Part shown: positions 53,056 through 62,804 of the stretch, in pieces
How positions within the stretch are numbered: position 1 is the first letter of the stretch
How the letters are laid out: each line of letters opens with the position of its first letter
NCBI GenBank assembly: GCA_018105865.1
Contig: CM030867.1
Coordinates: 5,194,369 to 5,258,368 of the forward strand
From: Metaphire vulgaris
Taxonomy: Eukaryota; Annelida; Clitellata; Crassiclitellata; Megascolecidae
Direction: 5' to 3'
DNA: 64,000 nucleotides
Program-made: the position numbers and the translations under genes
The notes under the pieces: generated by a model
What the model was told of the DNA's origin: nothing
The model's database searches: none
Seen by the model: the letters and a program-made list of their open reading frames with translations, nothing else

Positions 53056-53803
53056 TATTAAAGTTACAGTTACCTGATACAACACTGCTTGGCGCCCCAT
53101 CAGTACGCTCGGCGCCCCATCAACGCTCTCGGCGCCCTGTACATCATAGCATCGACACCTCCAAATACCTGAAGACTAGCATATGCAGGTTATATTCGTG
53201 TGCGGCTTATGCTGGTACATTGAAACATAATTCGTAATTTTCCACGGGTTATACACGTATGCGGGTTATATACGTCTGTGAGCAATAATTGTGCAAATAC
53301 GGTAAAGGATGGTAGAAGAAACAAGGTGATGAGGCAACCGAGAAGAAGCTGGTGGACGACATCTTTGAATGGACAAATAAAAAGAACTATGGAGTCCTAA
53401 AAAGAACAGCAGAAGATAGAGAGAAATGGAAGAAGATGACTGTCAACCCTCTGATAGAGGACAAAACATAAAGAAGAAGACTCATCACTTTATCTACTAT
53501 TTAAAGAGTGTTTGAACATGGCAGAAAGTTTCAAACAAGAGATCAAAGCCACGGCTACGTCTGCTCCGCTCAAAATAAAATGTTGACTGCCCAGGTTAAA
53601 CTGCAAACAATGGCAGAAAGCAGGAATTGCAGGAAATGATGACCAGTGCACTGCAATGCACTACTGTAATATAACATTCAAGGAATTTTTTAAATCAAAA
53701 AAACTTCACAATAAAAGAAAGTTATGATATAAACTACTGATCATAAATTAGTTTGACTGTATATCAAAGAAAGTTTTAATGTAAATCAAAAGAAAGAAAT
53801 TAC

Positions 53804-54422
53804 CTTGTAGTTGATTATAATGGCAGCAATGAGAACCCCTATACTCTGAACGAGATCTCCAATAACATGAACCAAGGCAGCGCGCACATTGATGTTCATC
53901 CTCTTTTCTTGTTTGAGGTCAAAATTATCTACATCACTAGAAACATGAAGTGCAGGAGAGGGTGGATGATCGTCAATGGCGTCTATAAGTTTCTCATCAT
54001 CATCACAGTCGACATGCTTATCTGACAGACTCTGAGATGAAGACCAGGGCTCAACTTGATTGTTGTTGTCAAGAGCTTGCATATGGTAGTCTTCATTACG
54101 GTTACTGGGCAATAAAGCAGCTGAAGATTCTTGCCATGCACAAATGGAATTGTGAACCAGGTCTCCATGAAAAGGAACTTGGTTGCTGCCACTGATTGCA
54201 CTCTGAGCAGACACAAGTTTATGTTCAAGTGACTGTGAATGTGAACAGTCGTGGTGGTGATCATGAGAGCCACTGTGACTGTGTCCATGGCTTCTGCCAT
54301 GGCTGTGATTGTCAACATGGTGATGACTGCCATGAGAATGTCCATGTTCATGAGAATGTCCATGACCAAATGAAGACTTAACATCACAACTAGCAATTCC
54401 ACTGTGAAGCACAACACCCATT
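53804..54422 (-). CDS. SLC30A-like: ZnT exon C (TM4 end, giant His-rich loop, TM5)
   Basis: 619 nt, phase 2 in and phase 0 out. The acceptor is TTGTTAG and the donor is GTAATT. The exon starts with MGVVLHSG, the end of TM4. It continues into a His-rich cytosolic loop with about 20 His in some 50 residues (HGHSHEHGHSHG and similar), then about 100 acidic, Ser- and Asn-rich residues. It ends in TM5, with NVRAALVHVIGDLVQSIGVL and IIINYK. H-VIG-D is the TM5 half of the transport site. The His-rich TM4-TM5 loop is typical of ZnTs and is thought to sense or deliver Zn2+, but here it is about 165 residues, against roughly 30-50 in vertebrate ZnT2 and ZnT4. A TATA/TGTG dinucleotide tract lies immediately upstream of the acceptor in the intron. 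Confidence 0.93.
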
Positions 54423-54439
54423 CTAACAACATAATTGAA

Positions 54440-54510
54440 ACATAATGAATATATATATATATATGTGTGCGTGTGTGTGCGTGTGAGCGTGTGCACGTGT
54501 GTGTGATTAA
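54440..54510. repeat. (TA)n-(TGCG/TG)n dinucleotide tract
   Basis: ATATATATATATATGTGTGCGTGTGTG just upstream (minus-strand sense) of the ZnT exon C acceptor. Another TA run lies at 54600-54650. Confidence 0.9.
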
Positions 54511-54796
54511 AGGTCTTTGGCCTTAAACTGTATTTATTTCATTTTAATAAGACACAATGCTGGCTTTATAAAATAAGTTGATAGAACTCAATTATGATAC
54601 ATATATATATATATATATACATATAAATATGTATACATACATACATAAAAAGTTGACCTCATGTTACACAAAATAGGAGAGGTTGGATCTTTTTTATTTT
54701 TGCCTGTCTGATATTAAAAATAATGACCACAATCTGACCAAATTGATGACTTGTATACAATAGTATATATATGAATGTGTATATTATATATACATA

Positions 54797-55408
54797 CCGT
54801 ATATACTCGAGATAAAGTCGATCCGAGTATAAGTCGACACCTAGATTTTGGGTATTTGAAGGTGTCTAAAGTCATTGACCCGAGCATAAGTCGGAGTGAC
54901 GTCATCGCGGCGAACCCTCTTGAGGTGATAGTGAGAGTCGGAACAATGGCGGACGCGAAGTGGGCATGTGGCGGCAGCGGCGCCATTGTTTTGATTAAAA
55001 AACTGCGTTTTAGCTTTGAACTATCGAGAAACTGAACGATTTTCACATTCCCAGATTGATTTCTGACGATTAGGAAAATTTTAAACCTGCTATTCGCTCA
55101 TTCTTGACAATATAAAAGTCTTAATTACCGGTAATCTTGAATTTTTTATATTTATGTAGCACCAATATTTAATTAATATTTATGTGGCGCCTATAAATTA
55201 CCAATCTTAAAAGCGCTGATGTGAACTTTTATTTAGATGCCGTAGCGTATGTTGAAAATAATTACGCAGTTAGCTAAATTAATTATTTTCGACATGCTAT
55301 GTATGGAAACTTTACCCAACAGTTAGTGCCTCGAGTATAAGTCGAGGTCAGGATATATAACCTGTGAATTGGCCTTAAATTTCTCGACTTTATCACGAAT
55401 ATATACGG
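54797..55408. mobile_element. TA-flanked MITE, intact reference copy
   Basis: TA at 54795-54796 and 55409-55410; ends CCGTATATACTCGAG and CACGAATATATACGG. It is 612 bp. A short frame contains MADAKWACGGSGAIVLIKK, preserved with a few changes in the copy at 26.9 kb. AGTATAAGTCGAC is repeated near both ends. It serves as the undisturbed comparison for the rearranged copy at 26849-27702. Confidence 0.85.
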
Positions 55409-55683
55409 TACATATATATACTGTGCAGCTTATTGAACTGCAATCTTTGTCAGTGGTATTCACTGCTACTGCTAAGCACTACTTGAATCATGCTAAACAA
55501 TTGTTCTGGTTTTCTGCTGCTTCTTTTTCACAGTACGGTAAATGGCCTATTCAGAGGTATGCACCACTGTCTTCACAGACTGCAAACAATGTGAGAAAAA
55601 TTAGTCTGTCTTATCTTATTACTTCAATTGCAACATTTACCGGTATGTGCAAGAAAAAAATTTGTTTTCGTAAATCTACTCAC

Positions 55684-55837
55684 AAAATATTAAATGCAAC
55701 TCCAATGCATGCTGTGATGAGCATTGTCTCTCCATATACTTCATATTCATTATCAATAATTCTCTTGACCCCAAGGTAGACAAGGATGATCGTAATGACC
55801 CAAATGATGAGGACGCTAACAAGAGCACCAAGAACCT
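55684..55837 (-). CDS. SLC30A-like: ZnT exon B (TM3-TM4)
   Basis: 154 nt, phase 1 in and phase 2 out. The acceptor is CTGATTCAG and the donor is GTGAGTAG. It encodes (E)VLGALVSVLIIWVITIIL, a hydrophobic TM3, then YLGVKRIIDNEYEVYGETML in the TM3-TM4 loop, then ITACIGVAFNI(L) in TM4. The motif E-V-L-G-A-L-V-S-V and the phrase G-x-x-M-L-I-T-A are hallmarks of the ZnT2/3/4/8 clade. The TT|A split codon restores Leu on joining to exon C. The 1261-bp intron downstream holds a TA-flanked MITE and dinucleotide repeats. Confidence 0.93.
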
Positions 55838-56315
55838 CTGAATCAGAACAAATAAAACAGAATGTGAATAAATTTCACTTCACCTGCAAATATTTCATTC
55901 TATCATTTGTAGTCCTACTTCCATGACCAAATGAAGCAAATTAACTTTGAATTACAATTCAAATTTGTATTTCAGACTACCAACTGAGAAATAGTTGGCA
56001 ATAGTTGACAGAAGGGCAGTATTTGGTAATAGTTGACAAAAGGACATCACAACATGTAATTCTTAATCTAATACCTACAACAATACTGGTGGCTAGCTGG
56101 TTGGTTAGTGATATGGTGATGCGCAGTCAGAGATGTTGGCATTGACTAACTGTTGTCTAGCCTCCATTGGGGTGACAAGAGGCTAATTATGTAAGCCTCT
56201 CCTGTCATTCATAGCCTCTCACATGTACAGTGCCATCCATAAATCTCATTCACCCACCTGAAAAAGCTATTTATGGCCTTTTCTTGACTTGTCCTTTCAA
56301 TCCTACGTTATAATT
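55838..56315. other. Intron DNA, nothing recognised
   Basis: Contains ATAGTTGACAGAAGGGCAGTATTTGG-like short direct repeats (55990-56045), each about 35 bp, but no coding or TE signature. Confidence 0.4.
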
Positions 56316-57030
56316 CACCAATCAATCAATCAATCTAGGATTTATTTCCAAAAAAAACACCATTACATATTAATTCAAGTTACAAAGAAGCGCGTACAGT
56401 TTTAGTTCTAACTTCGTTGCACAGTAAAAACTTAAGGAAATAATAAGCTACTAAGGGAACCGAGGTTCTCGTATAACAGTAGCATGTAGGTAATAAATAA
56501 ACCTCAAACAATGATACGGCAAATAATGATGTTAACATAACTCATGTGTTAAAGTAAGCAGCGGAAAGGCAAATGATCACTGATCCAGATAATATTATTA
56601 TGCTATAATAGGCCTATATGTATACTAATAATAAAAATAAGACAAAGAAATTATACCGTTCATATTTCAATATATTTACCAAACATCACAAAAAAGTAAG
56701 CTAAAGGTTCAATTATTGAGTATAATGAATTTTTTAAGTTTAATTTTTAATAAAGTTATCTCTGGTAATTTTTTCAGATTAGTTGGGAGGCTATTCCATA
56801 TCCGTGGACATTGAAATTTGATAGTAAAAATTCTTGTGTTTAAGTAAGCAAATGCTATAGCAAAATGATCACTAATCCTAATCTTATGATTATGTTTCTT
56901 ATTAACAGTTGAAAAGAATCTGTCTATATAAAATATTTATTGGTAGAAGGTTATTTCAGTATTTATACATAAATATTAATGTCTGGTATTTCTAAGTGTT
57001 AGTAATAGTTAGTATATTTAAATCTATATA

Positions 57031-58323
57031 CGAGGGTTGATCATTAAGTAATGAGAAAAACATATTAGATAGCTGTTTTTTGCAGAATGATTATTTTTAT
57101 TTCTTAGCTTACTTCTTTAGTAGAGTTTTAAAAAATTGTCATGTGGGCCATTACTGTGGTTGCTAGGTAACTGTCGGAAGCCGTCTGCCCAGCGGCTGTT
57201 GTAAATAATGGATAAAAACAAGAAACGTGCGGTTATTAAATATTTGCATTTAAAAGGATTGACTCAAAATGAGATTGCAACGGACATGAAGAAGGTTTTA
57301 GGGGACAATGCCCCTTCACAGGCTACAGTCTATCGGTGGGTAGCTGAATTTCAGCGCGGTAGGCAATCAACTGAAGACGAGCACCGTTCTGGTCGCCCTA
57401 TTGAGACCTGTACCAACGAAAACGTCCAATTCGTCCAGGATCTGATACAGAAAGATCGGCGGGTTAATATCAGAAATGTAGCAGATTGTTTGAAGTTGTC
57501 GTACGGCACAATCCATCATATTATTACAGACATTTTGGGGTACAACAAGGTCTGTGCTCGATGGGTTCCATGAATGTTAACACAAGAAAACAAGCAAGTC
57601 CGACTAACTACTTCTTGTGAAAATCTCGATCTATTTAGAGAAGACCAGGCAAAGTTTATATGCAGATATGTCACTATGGATGAGACTTGGGCTCACCACT
57701 TTGATCCCGAGACAAAACTGCAGAGTATGAAATGGAAGCACGCCGATTCCTCGACACCGGTCAAATTCCGCAAAATATGCGCCAGCGGGCAAAGTTATGG
57801 CATCCGTATTTTAGGACAGTGAAGGTATTTTGATGATTGACTACTTGGAGCGTGGAAAGACTATCACGGGTGTCTGCTATGCACAGTTAATCCGAAACTT
57901 CGCGTGGCTAATAAGGAAAAACGTAGAGGGAAGTTGCGTCAAGGTATCGTGTTTCATCAGGACAATGCTCCAGCTCACACCTCGTCTGTTGCAATGACTG
58001 CAATTCGCGAGTGCGGCTTTGAACTGCTACAACACCCACCATATTCTCCAGACCTGGCACCGTCTGACTTCCATCTGTTTCGTTATCTGAAAGATTAAGC
58101 CCGCGGACAGAAATTTGACACTGATGAAAGTGTTATCCATGCCATAAATGACTGGTTTCAGCAGCTGGATAAAACTTTCTTCCTGGAGGGTGTAAAAGCA
58201 CTTGAACATCGCTGGGAAAAATGTGTTGAACTTCACAGAGATTATGTTGAAAAACTATAAAACAATTTTGGTCCAGATTTGTTGTCTAATATGTTTTTCT
58301 CATTACTTATTGATCAACCCTCG
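57031..58323 (+). mobile_element. mariner element with near-perfect TIRs
   Basis: TA at 57029-57030 and 58324-58325. Ends CGAGGGTTGATCATTAAGTA and the inverse of TACTTATTGATCAACCCTCG agree over about 38 bp with one early mismatch. Total length is 1293 bp, standard for mariner. It contains a transposase pseudogene at 57208-58260. It was inserted in a minus-strand LINE. Confidence 0.95.
57208..58260 (+). pseudogene. mariner transposase (DD34D), inactivated
   Basis: Paired helix-turn-helix N-terminus (KYLHLKGLTQNEIATDMKKV, ATVYRWVAEFQRGRQSTEDE, RSGRPIE). Catalytic Asp residues lie in VTMDETWAHHFDPETK, IVFHQDNAPAHTS and YSPDLAPSDFHLF, with 34 residues between the second and third. The frame spans 351 codons including the stop, the usual size. 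Defects are TGA at 57571 after RWVP, a two-indel out-of-frame stretch about 57785-57903 containing TAG, and TAA at 58096. An intact enzyme of this type cuts and pastes the element at TA sites. Confidence 0.93.
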
Positions 58324-59010
58324 TACAGTTTATTTGTCATGCATTTATAATTATGGTTCCATATAATGTTGCAATATGTTAGGTAAGGATGAATTAGTGC
58401 CAAATAGAGCATCAAAAGGGCATATTTGATAACAAATTTCATGATGTCTAATAATGCTCATATTTTTTTATATTTGTAGTGATACTTGCTCAACATGGTT
58501 TTTTGAGTTGATATTTTGGTCAATTATTACACCAAGAAATTTGGTTGATGATTTTAGCATTATTTCTGTTATTTATTTTTAATTTTGTAATATTATTAGG
58601 TATCATTTTATGCTTAGAGTGAAAAATTATATAATTTGTTTCATCAATGTTTTTGAAAAGTTTATTTTGTTGTAACCATTCTAAGATTTTAATGAGTTCA
58701 TCCTTACTTTGAGATATTAGTTCATTTATATTAGGATTATTAGCTATTAGAATGGTATCATCAGCAAATAATATAAATTTAAACCTAGAAGATATATTAG
58801 GCAAATCATTTATGAAAATAATAAAGAGAAGTGGTCCTAGTATTGATCCCTGTGGCACTCCAAATTTTATATTTAACTTTTTTGTGAAATTATAGAATTA
58901 GTTTGAGTATACTGTATTCCATTAGTAAGGAAACTAGTGAACCACTTGTGAGATATACCTTTTACTTCATAATGATTTAATTTAGAGTAAGACACTATGA
59001 TCTATTACAC

Positions 59011-59890
59011 TGAAACAGCAGTTCTGAAGGTCACCACAGGACATATTACGGGAACTAGATGCCGGCAAAATGGAGGTGCTGGTTCTATTAGACCTCACCG
59101 CCGCATTTGACACGGTAGATTATGCTACACTATTGCAGAGGCTGGAAGCATTCTATGAGGTGCGCAACTCAGCCCTGCATTTGTTCTCATCTTACCTAGA
59201 TCAACGAACTCAATTCGTATGCTGCATCAACTCCTCGACGCCGCCATTCTCAGTCAATCGTGGAGTCCCACAGAGGTCGGTCCTTGGACCCATCCTCTTT
59301 GCTCTCTATGCAGCTGATTTGGTTGGCATAGCTCAAAAATACGCACTACGGACACACCTCTATGCCGATGACACACAGATTTATGGGAGCTGCACGCCAG
59401 CTGCCACCCAACAACTGATTCACCGATCCGGACAGAGCGAACACATAACACCTCTACTAGTAGACCTACACTGGCTTTCAGTGCCAGAATGTATCAAATA
59501 CAAACTGGCGTTGCTGGTGTTCCAGTGTCTGCATAGCATGGGCCCGGCATACCTAAAGACAGAACTGCATTGTGTCTCAGATCTCGATGGTCGACAATGT
59601 CTGAGATCGGCCTCCACTGTAGCGCTACTCGTCCCACAAATGCGTCTCTCCATCATGGGTGATCGCACATTTCCCATGGGTCTGGAATGATCTACCACTG
59701 GCCATTCAACTTTCACCATCACTAGATACGTTAAAGAAGCGCTTAAAGACCTGGCTATTTTTAAAAGTTATGAAATCTTGTGTTTGACACTGCAATGTGT
59801 TCACGTAGTCCTTCCGGATTAGTCACCACAATAATCTTAACTTTAATAATAATAATAATAATAATAAAAAAATAATAATAATAATAATTG
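59011..59890 (+). mobile_element. CR1-like LINE with internal deletion and (TAA)n tail
   Basis: [80 protein letters not shown] (YADD), then a direct jump to SEHITPLLVDLHWLSVPECI, KYKLALLVFQCLHSMGPAYL. About 150 residues between RT palm and C-terminus are missing in frame, leaving a 206-codon frame. The tail is AATAATAATAATAA at 59842-59888. Confidence 0.87.
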
Positions 59891-60166
59891 AATGCTTTTG
59901 CTAGATCCAAAAATATCCCAATAGTAAATCTATTTGATTCAGATTAATACTGTTAACTTTGGAGTTTAGATTAGACCCTACATTTATCAAGTACTCGTTA
60001 AATTGATCAGCTATGGGTATATTTGTCTCATTTTCATCTTCTGAATTCATAATATTAATATGACAGTCATTTGGATTACTTTTATTTAAAATTTTATTGA
60101 TTAATTTCCAGGTTTTAGTATTATTATTTGAAAATTCCTCAAATTTCTCTACATAGTGTATTTTCA

Positions 60167-60168
60167 GC

Positions 60169-60213
<45 letters not shown>

Positions 60214-60232
60214 CATTACTAATATTATTATT
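60167..60232. repeat. (TTA)n microsatellite
   Basis: About 65 bp of ATTATTATTATT, probably the tail of the following minus-strand LINE fragment. Confidence 0.9.
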
Positions 60233-60235
60233 ATT

Positions 60236-60790
60236 ATTTCTAGACAATTTCTCCAGCACAGTAAACAAGGCTAAGGCCTACGACAAAAGCGCTTTGACAT
60301 AATTCTATCAGTAAAATCCTATATTAAATAGGTGTGTTTTTAAGTTCCTAAGAAAGGATTCCGCAGAGACAGCTTCCGACACAACGTCAGGTAACGAGTT
60401 CCAAAGTAACGGATTCCCTTTGGAGAATGACTTTTCTCCAAACGTGGAGGTCTTTGACGGAGGAGGGACAAGCAGTAGGACTCGACGACTTGACCAAAGC
60501 TTCATTCTCGATTCATTTGACGTCGTTTGCTGCACCAGCACACTCAGATATTCTGGGCAGTGGGGGTCATAAAGGGCTCGGAAAGCGAGCCAACAACGCT
60601 TGTAAACAATACGCTGTTGAACGCGTAACCAGTGGAGGCAATCTCTCAGCAGTGGCGTGATGTGATCATTCTAGCGACAACCGAAGACCACTCGTGCAGC
60701 CAGATTCAGTACGGACTGAAGTCGATTTAGCTTGTTTTCCGGTAGGCCTAGCAAGACACTGTTACAGTAGTCCATTCTTGACAAGACGAA
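60236..60790 (-). mobile_element. CR1-like LINE C-terminal fragment
   Basis: Minus strand: LPENKLNRLQSVLNLAARVV, TPLLRDCLHWLRVQQRIVYK-like text in pieces, then VPPPSKTSTFGEKSFSKGNP and LLWNSLPDVVSEAVSAESFL ending LKTHLFNIGFY. Typical CR1 C-terminus; frameshifted. 60791-61029 after it shows nothing clear. Confidence 0.82.
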
Positions 60791-61029
60791 GGCCCAATTT
60801 TCTTATAGTTTTGAAATTATTGTTAAATTTATTAAATTTTATTTTGTTAGATGGGGTAGGATTTTAAAAGTATTTTCAATATAATTTAGAATTCGTAGTA
60901 AGGGATTTATAAAGAACAGGAGTCATCGGGGTTTTTATATTTGTGTTTAATAATGGTATTATATATTAATGGAAAACTTTCGTTATAAATTTCCTGGTAC
61001 ATTTCGAGAAATAATTCTATGATATGGGA

Positions 61030-61365
61030 CATTTCAGGTGACTTCCTCGTCTTTCAGCAAGATGGTGCTCTATCACACCAGGTGTGCCACCTGCATTTCG
61101 TTTTACCAGAACTGCGGTCTCCAAACAGTTAAGTCTGAACCCCGTGGACTACAAAATTTGAGGAGAAATGCAGCAGCGGGGCTATCAAAGCAAAATTTGC
61201 ATTATCAGAGAACTGATCGCTGTTTGAAATGATCTGGGACAAAACATCATCGATGATGCTATTGATGAATGGCGCAAACGCTTGTGTGCATGTCTTCACG
61301 CAAGAAAAGAACACCTCAAGCAGTTGCTCTGAACTTTGACTTAAAATAACTTTGCCTTAATTTTT
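61030..61365 (+). pseudogene. Tc1/mariner-superfamily transposase, C-terminal remnant
   Basis: DFLVFQQDGALSHQVCHLHF with the second catalytic Asp, then (frameshift) LRSPNS and LNPVDYKI-like text with the third Asp, GEMQQRGYQSKICIIRELIA-like text, and DDAIDEWRKRLCACLHARKE HLKQLL before a stop. The F-Q-Q-D-G-A...L-N-P-x-D-Y spacing fits Tc1/maT-type transposases rather than the mariner at 57 kb. No terminal repeats found. Confidence 0.72.
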
Positions 61366-61393
61366 TATTAAATTGGGAACATTTTGTGAGCAA

Positions 61394-62450
61394 TTAACCC
61401 GTTCCCGGGCAACGCCGCCTATAAACGGCGGCCGAAAATCATATTCGAAAGGGTAACACCGTCTATAAACGTTGCGGCACATAAGCATCGGACATTGGAG
61501 TTTTAAACCGCCCCGGGACTCCTGGAGTAACTTTTCGATTTAGTTTACTATCCATTCGATAGATGGCAGCACTTTCTTCGCTGTTGCTGACCAATATAAG
61601 CAAGAAAGCGTGTCATTGATCGTCCAAATACTGGGATTTTGCGTTGAAATGCCTTGAAAAATCTCAAGTCTGAGGTTTGAAAAATCATAACTCCGCCAAT
61701 TTTGGCCCGATCTTCAAAATGTTTGCACTATTATGTTCTAGTTACACTGCCCTAAAACTTTCACGCTCACACTTGGAAGGTCACCGCTGAAAATTTTTTG
61801 CTATTGTGCTTTGAAATATTTTGGGGGGAGGGTTCCGATTTTCGGCTGTAGAGTGGACCTACCCCCAAAATTTTCTTTTTTGGCACGCACGGTTCGAAAG
61901 AGCAATAAAAATGCTAAACAACGGTGCAAACTGCATCTTTCTAGCTTCTATATAGCCTGAAATATACTGAGTTGTTCGGTTTTTCAGATTGAAAATCTGT
62001 TCGCAAAATTGTCATTTCTTCGAGCAATGAGTAATATTGTTTGAAAAAGCATAAATACTCCAAATTTTGTCCAATCTTCAAAATTTTTGCATTATTCTGT
62101 TCCAATTACACCCCTTTACAACGTTCTCGCTCACAGTTTGGGGGTTAACGCGGAAAATTTTTTGCTATTGGGCTTGGAACAAAATTTGACCAAAATGTTG
62201 GGGAGGGGTCCTATTTTGGGCTGTAGGGTGGACCTACCCCAAAATTTCCTTCTTTGGCACGGATGGTTCGAAAGAGCAATAAAAATGCTAAACAACGGTG
62301 CAAACCGCATCTTTATAGCTTCTATATAGCCTGAAATATAGTAAGTTTAAAACTTGTATGTTCACATTTTCACATGAACGCCTTTCCCCCAAATTAAATA
62401 CCCCGATTGGGGACGACTTGAAAAAATTAAATCCCCCTGCAACGAGTTAA
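61394..62450. mobile_element. piggyBac-type MITE, copy 4 (diverged)
   Basis: TTAA at 61394-61397 and 62447-62450; ends TTAACCCGTTCCCGGGCA and (inverse of the right end) TTAACTCGTTGCAGGGGG. Two tandem internal units (each with GGTTCGAAAGAGCAATAAAA, ATGCTAAACAACGGTGCAAA and CTTCTATATAGCCTGAAATA) are the inverse of the blocks in copies 1 and 2. It ends 63 bp from ZnT exon A. Confidence 0.8.
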
Positions 62451-62513
62451 GAACATTAAATGTGCTTTACATGACAATTTTTGCTATTTTCCTGCTTATT
62501 TTAAGTAGCTTAC

Positions 62514-62660
62514 CTGCTCTGTGATAGCCAAATGACATTTTTTGTGTTGGTGGCTTCTTGGCAATCCAAATGGCAAAAAGACTGACCAAAAAGCCTGCTA
62601 AATCACAGGCTAAGTGGCTGGCATCAGAAACAATTGCCAGGCTGTTAGCAATAAGGCCAC
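62514..62660 (-). CDS. SLC30A-like: ZnT exon A (end of TM1, TM2, TM3 start)
   Basis: First ZnT exon in the window, 147 nt, phase 1 in and phase 1 out. It follows an acceptor ending TATTTTTAG and is followed by the donor GTAAGC. The translation begins GGLIANSLAIVSDASHLACD and ends FGYHRA. The SDASHLACD stretch carries the TM2 H-x3-D half of the tetrahedral zinc site. KKPPTQKMSFGYHRA matches the conserved cytosolic TM2-TM3 loop of vesicular ZnTs, which reads FGW/FH-R-x-E across the next junction. The split codon G|AG gives the expected Glu. A piggyBac-type MITE ends 63 bp past the donor. TM1 must lie in an exon beyond the right edge. Confidence 0.93.
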
Positions 62661-62804
62661 CTAAAAATACAAATTCAATCCAAAATTACTTCCATGAATA
62701 GCAAGCTAGAGTTCAGAAATTTTCAATTTGATGATGGGTTTCACCACTTCCACATGTCAAGGTCAATTTCACTGAAGTAATCAATTTTAGTATTGCGTTA
62801 ATCT

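Larger units (their letters stand above)
46426..53087. mobile_element. hAT-type element with CAGTGTTGTATCAG ends
   Basis: Ends CAGTGTTGTATCAGTTA and (inverse of the right end) CAGTGTTGTATCAGGTA. Flanks CTGGGCGC and CTTGGCGC agree at 7 of 8 bases. TTTTCAGTTACAGTTA units are repeated just inside both ends (46440-46575, 51740-51870). No transposase. Other own sequence includes a GGACGAGGACAAGGAC repeat at 46728-46880 and unassigned DNA at 51070-51735. Confidence 0.78.
46226..53302. mobile_element. TA-flanked MITE split by a hAT insertion
   Basis: TA at 46224-46225 and 53303-53304; ends CCGTATTTGCATGATTATTA and AATTGTGCAAATACGG. Its own sequence is only 46226-46425 and 53088-53302 (about 415 bp), with GCGCCCCATCAGCGCCCC-type repeats on both sides of the inner insertion. 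It interrupts the LINE between GHIMRDLETYH and its basic C-terminus. Confidence 0.8.
44566..53480 (+). mobile_element. RTE-like LINE, outermost host of a six-layer nest
   Basis: Four separated pieces of one LINE in the right order: 44566-44889 (GVPDMERKLIEQLYWNEEAC, RRGARQ, then RYADDTTLLVENDEDPDDEH in shifted frame); 45695-46223 (QQVEDYKYLGSYFTDDGQNE, EIRMRIGMAKEAFWKKKELM, SYSGHIMRDLETYH); and 53305-53480 (QPRRSWWTTSLNGQ, EDREKWKKMTVNPLIEDKT, tail AAAGAAGAAG). The gaps are a TA MITE at 44890 and the 7-kb composite at 46226. Beyond 53480 to exon C (53803) nothing else was recognised. Confidence 0.8.
56316..60166 (-). mobile_element. AT-rich LINE (CR1/Rex-like) split by mariner and CR1 insertions
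   Basis: The tail ATCAATCAATCAATC is at 56320. Coding text on the minus strand at 58860-58480 reads MPQGSILGPLLFIIFINDLP, KFILFADDTILIANNPNINE (FADD box) and LEWLQQNKLFKNIDETNYII. Further fragments at 58900-59005 and 59890-60160 (IHYVEKFEEFSNNNTKTW-like) continue N-terminally. A mariner (57031-58323) and a CR1 piece (59011-59890) interrupt it. Codon use is far more AT-rich than in the other LINEs. Confidence 0.75.
15919..62660 (-). other. SLC30A-like: Zinc transporter gene (SLC30A2/3/4/8-like), six 3' exons
   Basis: This is the locus of a vesicular-type zinc transporter of the cation diffusion facilitator family, which moves Zn2+ from the cytosol into vesicles or organelles in exchange for H+. 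I found the exons by reading translated minus-strand segments against the known ZnT2/ZnT4 fold and then checking splice borders. Intron phases agree at all five junctions (1, 2, 0, 1, 1). The joined exons total 1304 nt, which is 2 nt of a split codon plus 434 codons including the stop. Intron lengths are 6676, 1261, 9393, 22040 and 6068 bp, and nearly all the bulk is transposon DNA. The 5' exon(s), holding the N-terminus and most of TM1, are not in the window; nothing between 62661 and 64000 looks like them. Family assignment is firm. The choice among ZnT2, 3, 4 and 8 is not; resemblance to ZnT4 and ZnT2 seems strongest. Confidence 0.93.

Noticed and set aside
54196..54381. Cys/His-rich plus-strand frame
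   Set aside because: Antisense of the ZnT His-rich loop.
53983..54432. 149-codon frame overlapping ZnT exon C
   Set aside because: Shadow frame of the His-rich exon; the exon C frame joins correctly to both neighbours.
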